DNA from: Ornithinimicrobium sp.
GTDB lineage: Bacteria > Actinomycetota > Actinomycetes > Actinomycetales > Dermatophilaceae
Length of the DNA: 9,378 nucleotides
Direction of reading: 5' to 3'
Assembly: GCA_030145965.1 (NCBI GenBank)
Contig: JASKZT010000293.1
Location: forward strand, 1 to 9,378
Position 1 is the first letter of the stretch. Each line of letters starts with the position of its first letter. Shown piece after piece: positions 7,311-9,378 of the stretch. The translations under genes were made by a program, and so were the position numbers. The notes under the pieces were generated by a model, which saw only the letters and a program-made list of their open reading frames with translations, was not told the origin of the DNA and searched no databases.

Positions 7311-8017
7311 GCGACCCCATCCTCACGGTCGAGGACCTGACCGTCTCCTACGGACGGGTCCACGCGGTGCGCGGCGTGAGCTTCACGGTGCCCCGCGGCG
7401 GACTGGTCACCCTCGTCGGCGCCAACGGGGCCGGCAAGAGCTCGATCATCAACGCCGTCAGCGGCGTGGTCCGCCCCTCAGGAGGACGGATCACCTTCGA
7501 GGGCGCCGACGTCACCCGCACCGCCGCCCACTCCCTGGTGCGGCGAGGGCTCGTGCAGGTGCCCGAGGGCCGCCAGATCCTGGCGTCGATGACGATCGAG
7601 GAGAACCTCCAGCTCGGTGCCTGGCACACCTCCGGCGGGCGCACCGACGAGGTGTACGACCGGTTCCCCGTGCTCGCGGAGCGGCGCAGGCTGCCGGCCG
7701 GCAGCCTCTCCGGCGGCGAGCAGCAGATGCTGGCGATCGGGCGCGCGCTCGTGGCCGAGCCGGCGCTCATGCTGCTCGACGAGCCCTCGATGGGGCTCGC
7801 GCCCAAGGTCGTGGACGAGGTCTTCCGCGTCATCGAGGACATCCGCCGCGGCGGCACCAGCGTGCTGCTCGTCGAGCAGAACGCCCGGCGCGCGCTGCGG
7901 GCGGCCGACGACGGCTACGTCCTGGCCAGCGGCGAGGTCGTCCGCTCCGGCTCGGGACGCGAGCTGCTCGCCGACGAGGGCATCGTCGCCGCCTACCTCG
8001 GCCTCGAGCGCGACTGA
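7307..8017 (+). CDS. livF: HAAT-family ABC importer ATP-binding protein LivF
   Basis: The 236-residue cytoplasmic ATPase would pair with the LivG domain of the preceding fusion to power import. Visible motifs are Walker A GANGAGKS (38-45), VPEGRQI (85-91), which is characteristic of LivF, signature LSGGEQQ (134-140) and Walker B LMLLDEP (154-160). The switch position is Gln191 in VEQNA, where most ABC ATPases have His; as I recall, VEQNA is usual for LivF, so this is not damage. Length fits the family (about 233-240). The ATG overlaps the previous stop (ATGA) and is preceded by AAGGAGGAGG at 7293-7302, a strong ribosome binding site. It is the last gene of the cluster, with a large hairpin starting 22 bp after its stop. 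Confidence 0.95.
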   Translation: MSDPILTVEDLTVSYGRVHAVRGVSFTVPRGGLVTLVGANGAGKSSIINAVSGVVRPSGGRITFEGADVTRTAAHSLVRRGLVQVPEGRQILASMTIEENLQLGAWHTSGGRTDEVYDRFPVLAERRRLPAGSLSGGEQQMLAIGRALVAEPALMLLDEPSMGLAPKVVDEVFRVIEDIRRGGTSVLLVEQNARRALRAADDGYVLASGEVVRSGSGRELLADEGIVAAYLGLERD

Positions 8018-8039
8018 GGGCCTCGTCCCGAGAGCTCCC

Positions 8040-8072
8040 ACGGCCCGTCCACGCACCGCGTGGACGGGCCGT
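8040..8072 (+). terminator. Strong GC hairpin ending the lldD-liv cluster
   Basis: An uninterrupted 15-bp stem (8040-8054 with 8058-8072) closes on the 3-nt loop ACC, starting 22 bp after the livF stop. No T run follows, only TCCTCGT-like sequence before the next promoter region. Such U-poor hairpins are common at gene ends in high-GC actinomycetes. Being symmetric, it could also block transcription from the other direction. Confidence 0.75.
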
Positions 8073-8097
8073 CCTCGTGACTGGAGGGAAGAAGAAG

Positions 8098-8113
8098 TGT
8101 GACGTGTCTCACG
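8098..8113 (+). promoter_or_regulatory. Crp/GlxR-like palindrome upstream of the M28 peptidase
   Basis: TGTGA-N6-TCACG matches 9 of the 10 conserved positions of the TGTGA-N6-TCACA site bound by Crp-family regulators, including GlxR of Corynebacterium and Crp of Mycobacterium. The palindrome extends one base to the left: GTGTGAC and GTCTCAC (8097-8112) are inverted with one mismatch. It sits 76 bp before the peptidase start, in a spacer with only one downstream gene. Binding is inferred from the motif alone. Confidence 0.45.
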
Positions 8114-8132
8114 CGCAGGCCGCTTTTCGCGC

Positions 8133-8138
8133 TACGTT
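8133..8138 (+). promoter_or_regulatory. Weak candidate -10 box for the M28 peptidase gene
   Basis: TACGTT fits TAnnnT. No good -35 box lies at the proper distance: the 17-bp-spaced hexamer, CACGCG, overlaps the Crp-like palindrome. A weak -35 covered by an activator site is what an activator-dependent promoter would look like. Transcription would begin near 8145, leaving a leader of about 44 nt. Confidence 0.3.
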
Positions 8139-8188
8139 GTTCTGCGGGTGGCCAGCAGACCGCCCGACCCACATGACAAGGAAGTCTC

Positions 8189-9378
8189 ATGAACCGGATC
8201 TTGCGCAGCAGGCGCACGTTGGGCATCGCCGCTGCCGGTGCCCTGGTCGGCTCGACCCTTCTCGCCGCTCCGTCGGGGGCAGCACCGGCGCAGAAGGGGT
8301 GCGACACCCGCACCAACAACACCGTCGACAAGCTGCTGGAGTGCGTGCGGCTCGGCGGCGTCATGGAGCACCTGGAGGCCTTCCAGGCCATCGCGGACGC
8401 CAACGGTGGCAACCGCGCCGACCAGACGCCCGGCTACGAGGCCAGCGTGGACTACGTCGTCGGCGTGCTCGAGGCCGCCGGCTGGTCGGCCGAGATCGTC
8501 CCGTTCACCTACGACGCGGCGGACGTGCTGCTGCGTCAGATCACGCCCACCGCGGCGAGCTTCGTGGCGCTGGACGCCATCGGCACGGGCGAGGGCGACG
8601 TGACCGGCCGGGTGATCCCGGTCGACATCAACCTGAGCACGGCGACCAACCGCGCCAACAGCAGCGGGTGCGAGGCGAGCGACTTCGCCGGCCTCGACTT
8701 CAGCGGCCCCGACGACATCGCGCTCATGCAGCGCGGGACCTGCGCCTTCTCGGTGAAGGCGCAGAACGCGCAGGAGGCCGGCGCCGAGGCCGTCGTCCTC
8801 TTCAACCAGGGTGACACCAACCCCGACCCGGCCGCAGGCGACCGTCTCGGGCCGGTCAACCCCACGCTGGGCGCGTTCCAGGCCAGCATCCCGGTCGTGG
8901 GCACGGACTTCGCCGCGGGCCAGAGCCTGGCCCAGGCGGGGTCGACGGCCCAGGTCAAGGTGGACTTCTTCGAGGCCGAGTCGTACAACGTCATCGGCGA
9001 GCTCGCGGGCCGGACCGACGGCAACGTCGTCATGGCCGGCGCGCACCTGGACTCCGTCCCGGCGGGTCCCGGCATCAACGACAACGGCAGCGGCTCGGCC
9101 GCCCTCCTCGAGATCGCCGAGCAGATGGCCAAGTCCCGGCCGCACAACACCGTGCGCTTCGCGTGGTGGGGCGCCGAGGAGCTGGGGCTGATCGGCTCCA
9201 CCGAGTGGGTGAACCAGCGCACCCAGGCCGAGCTCGACGAGATCGCGCTCTACCTGAACTTCGACATGATCGCCTCGCCGAACTACTACCTCGGCATCTA
9301 CGACGCCGACGAGTCGACGTTCCCCGCTCCCGTCGTCGTGCCGCCGGGCTCGACCCACATCGAGAAGACCTTCGAGTC
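8189..9378 (+). CDS. Secreted M28 zinc aminopeptidase with PA domain (3' truncated by window)
   Basis: The first 396 residues of a secreted zinc aminopeptidase that removes N-terminal residues from peptides outside the cell. It resembles Streptomyces griseus aminopeptidase S, which prefers large hydrophobic residues such as Leu. A signal peptide is clear: MNRILRSRR, a hydrophobic stretch 11-27, and a likely cut after GAA near residue 32. The peptidase fold begins at about 55 and is interrupted by a PA domain (about 135-255, with IALMQRGTCAFSVKAQNA at 177-194). Metal and catalytic residues are His286 (AGAHLDS), Asp298 (INDNGSG), general base Glu330 and zinc ligand Glu331 (GAEELG), and Asp359 (NFDM). 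The His-Asp spacing of 12 and Glu-Asp spacing of 28 match the Streptomyces enzyme as I recall it. The last zinc ligand His lies beyond the window. Cys38/Cys52 and Cys161/Cys185 may form disulfides. AAGGA at 8178-8182 precedes the ATG. It is separated from livF by a terminator and so is transcribed on its own. Confidence 0.92.
   Translation, partial: MNRILRSRRTLGIAAAGALVGSTLLAAPSGAAPAQKGCDTRTNNTVDKLLECVRLGGVMEHLEAFQAIADANGGNRADQTPGYEASVDYVVGVLEAAGWSAEIVPFTYDAADVLLRQITPTAASFVALDAIGTGEGDVTGRVIPVDINLSTATNRANSSGCEASDFAGLDFSGPDDIALMQRGTCAFSVKAQNAQEAGAEAVVLFNQGDTNPDPAAGDRLGPVNPTLGAFQASIPVVGTDFAAGQSLAQAGSTAQVKVDFFEAESYNVIGELAGRTDGNVVMAGAHLDSVPAGPGINDNGSGSAALLEIAEQMAKSRPHNTVRFAWWGAEELGLIGSTEWVNQRTQAELDEIALYLNFDMIASPNYYLGIYDADESTFPAPVVVPPGSTHIEKTFE

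Noticed and set aside
7877..7882. Gln in place of the switch His in LivF as a sign of a dead ATPase
   Set aside because: VEQNA is the usual form in LivF proteins as I know them; Walker A, signature and Walker B are intact.
8077..8814. 245-codon plus-strand frame overlapping the start of the M28 peptidase
   Set aside because: Its translation is Arg/Gly/His-rich with no motif, while the frame from 8189 encodes a signal peptide and M28 zinc ligands; it is a shadow frame.

Overview
The window is high-GC bacterial DNA (roughly 70% G+C by eye, codon third positions almost all G or C). GTG/ATG starts, tightly overlapping genes, an LldD of the mycobacterial LldD2 type and a Streptomyces-aminopeptidase-like secreted peptidase all point to an actinomycete. 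I cannot name the genus with confidence; a member of the Micrococcales is a plausible guess. No tRNA, rRNA, CRISPR array, insertion sequence or phage gene was recognised.

Layout. (1) A cytosolic prolyl oligopeptidase (S9A) lies on the minus strand, 19-2082. (2) A 136-bp divergent intergenic region holds a well-spaced sigma70/SigA-type promoter facing right. (3) A plus-strand cluster follows at 2219-8017: an FMN-dependent L-lactate/2-hydroxyacid dehydrogenase (lldD), then a complete branched-chain-amino-acid type (HAAT family) ABC importer consisting of a lipoprotein binding protein, LivH permease, a fused LivM-LivG permease/ATPase and LivF ATPase. Gaps are 55 bp, 4 bp, -1 bp and -4 bp. A strong hairpin at 8040-8072 closes the cluster. 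(4) A 171-bp spacer contains that terminator, a Crp/GlxR-like palindrome and a weak promoter. (5) A secreted M28 zinc aminopeptidase with an inserted PA domain begins at 8189 and runs off the right edge.

How the genes may work together (inference): the secreted M28 peptidase would release amino acids outside the cell, the HAAT importer would bring in branched-chain amino acids or a related carboxylate, and the prolyl oligopeptidase would cut proline-containing peptides in the cytosol. LldD oxidises a 2-hydroxy acid to a 2-oxo acid and feeds electrons to the respiratory chain or O2. Its place at the head of the transporter operon raises the possibility that the importer handles a hydroxy acid, or that both serve one carbon-scavenging programme.

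Most of this is recognisable, conserved metabolism. I did not find a convincing undescribed system. The points most worth a second look are the lldD-transporter linkage, the LivM-LivG fusion, and the Crp-like site placed at a class II activation distance from a candidate promoter of the secreted peptidase.
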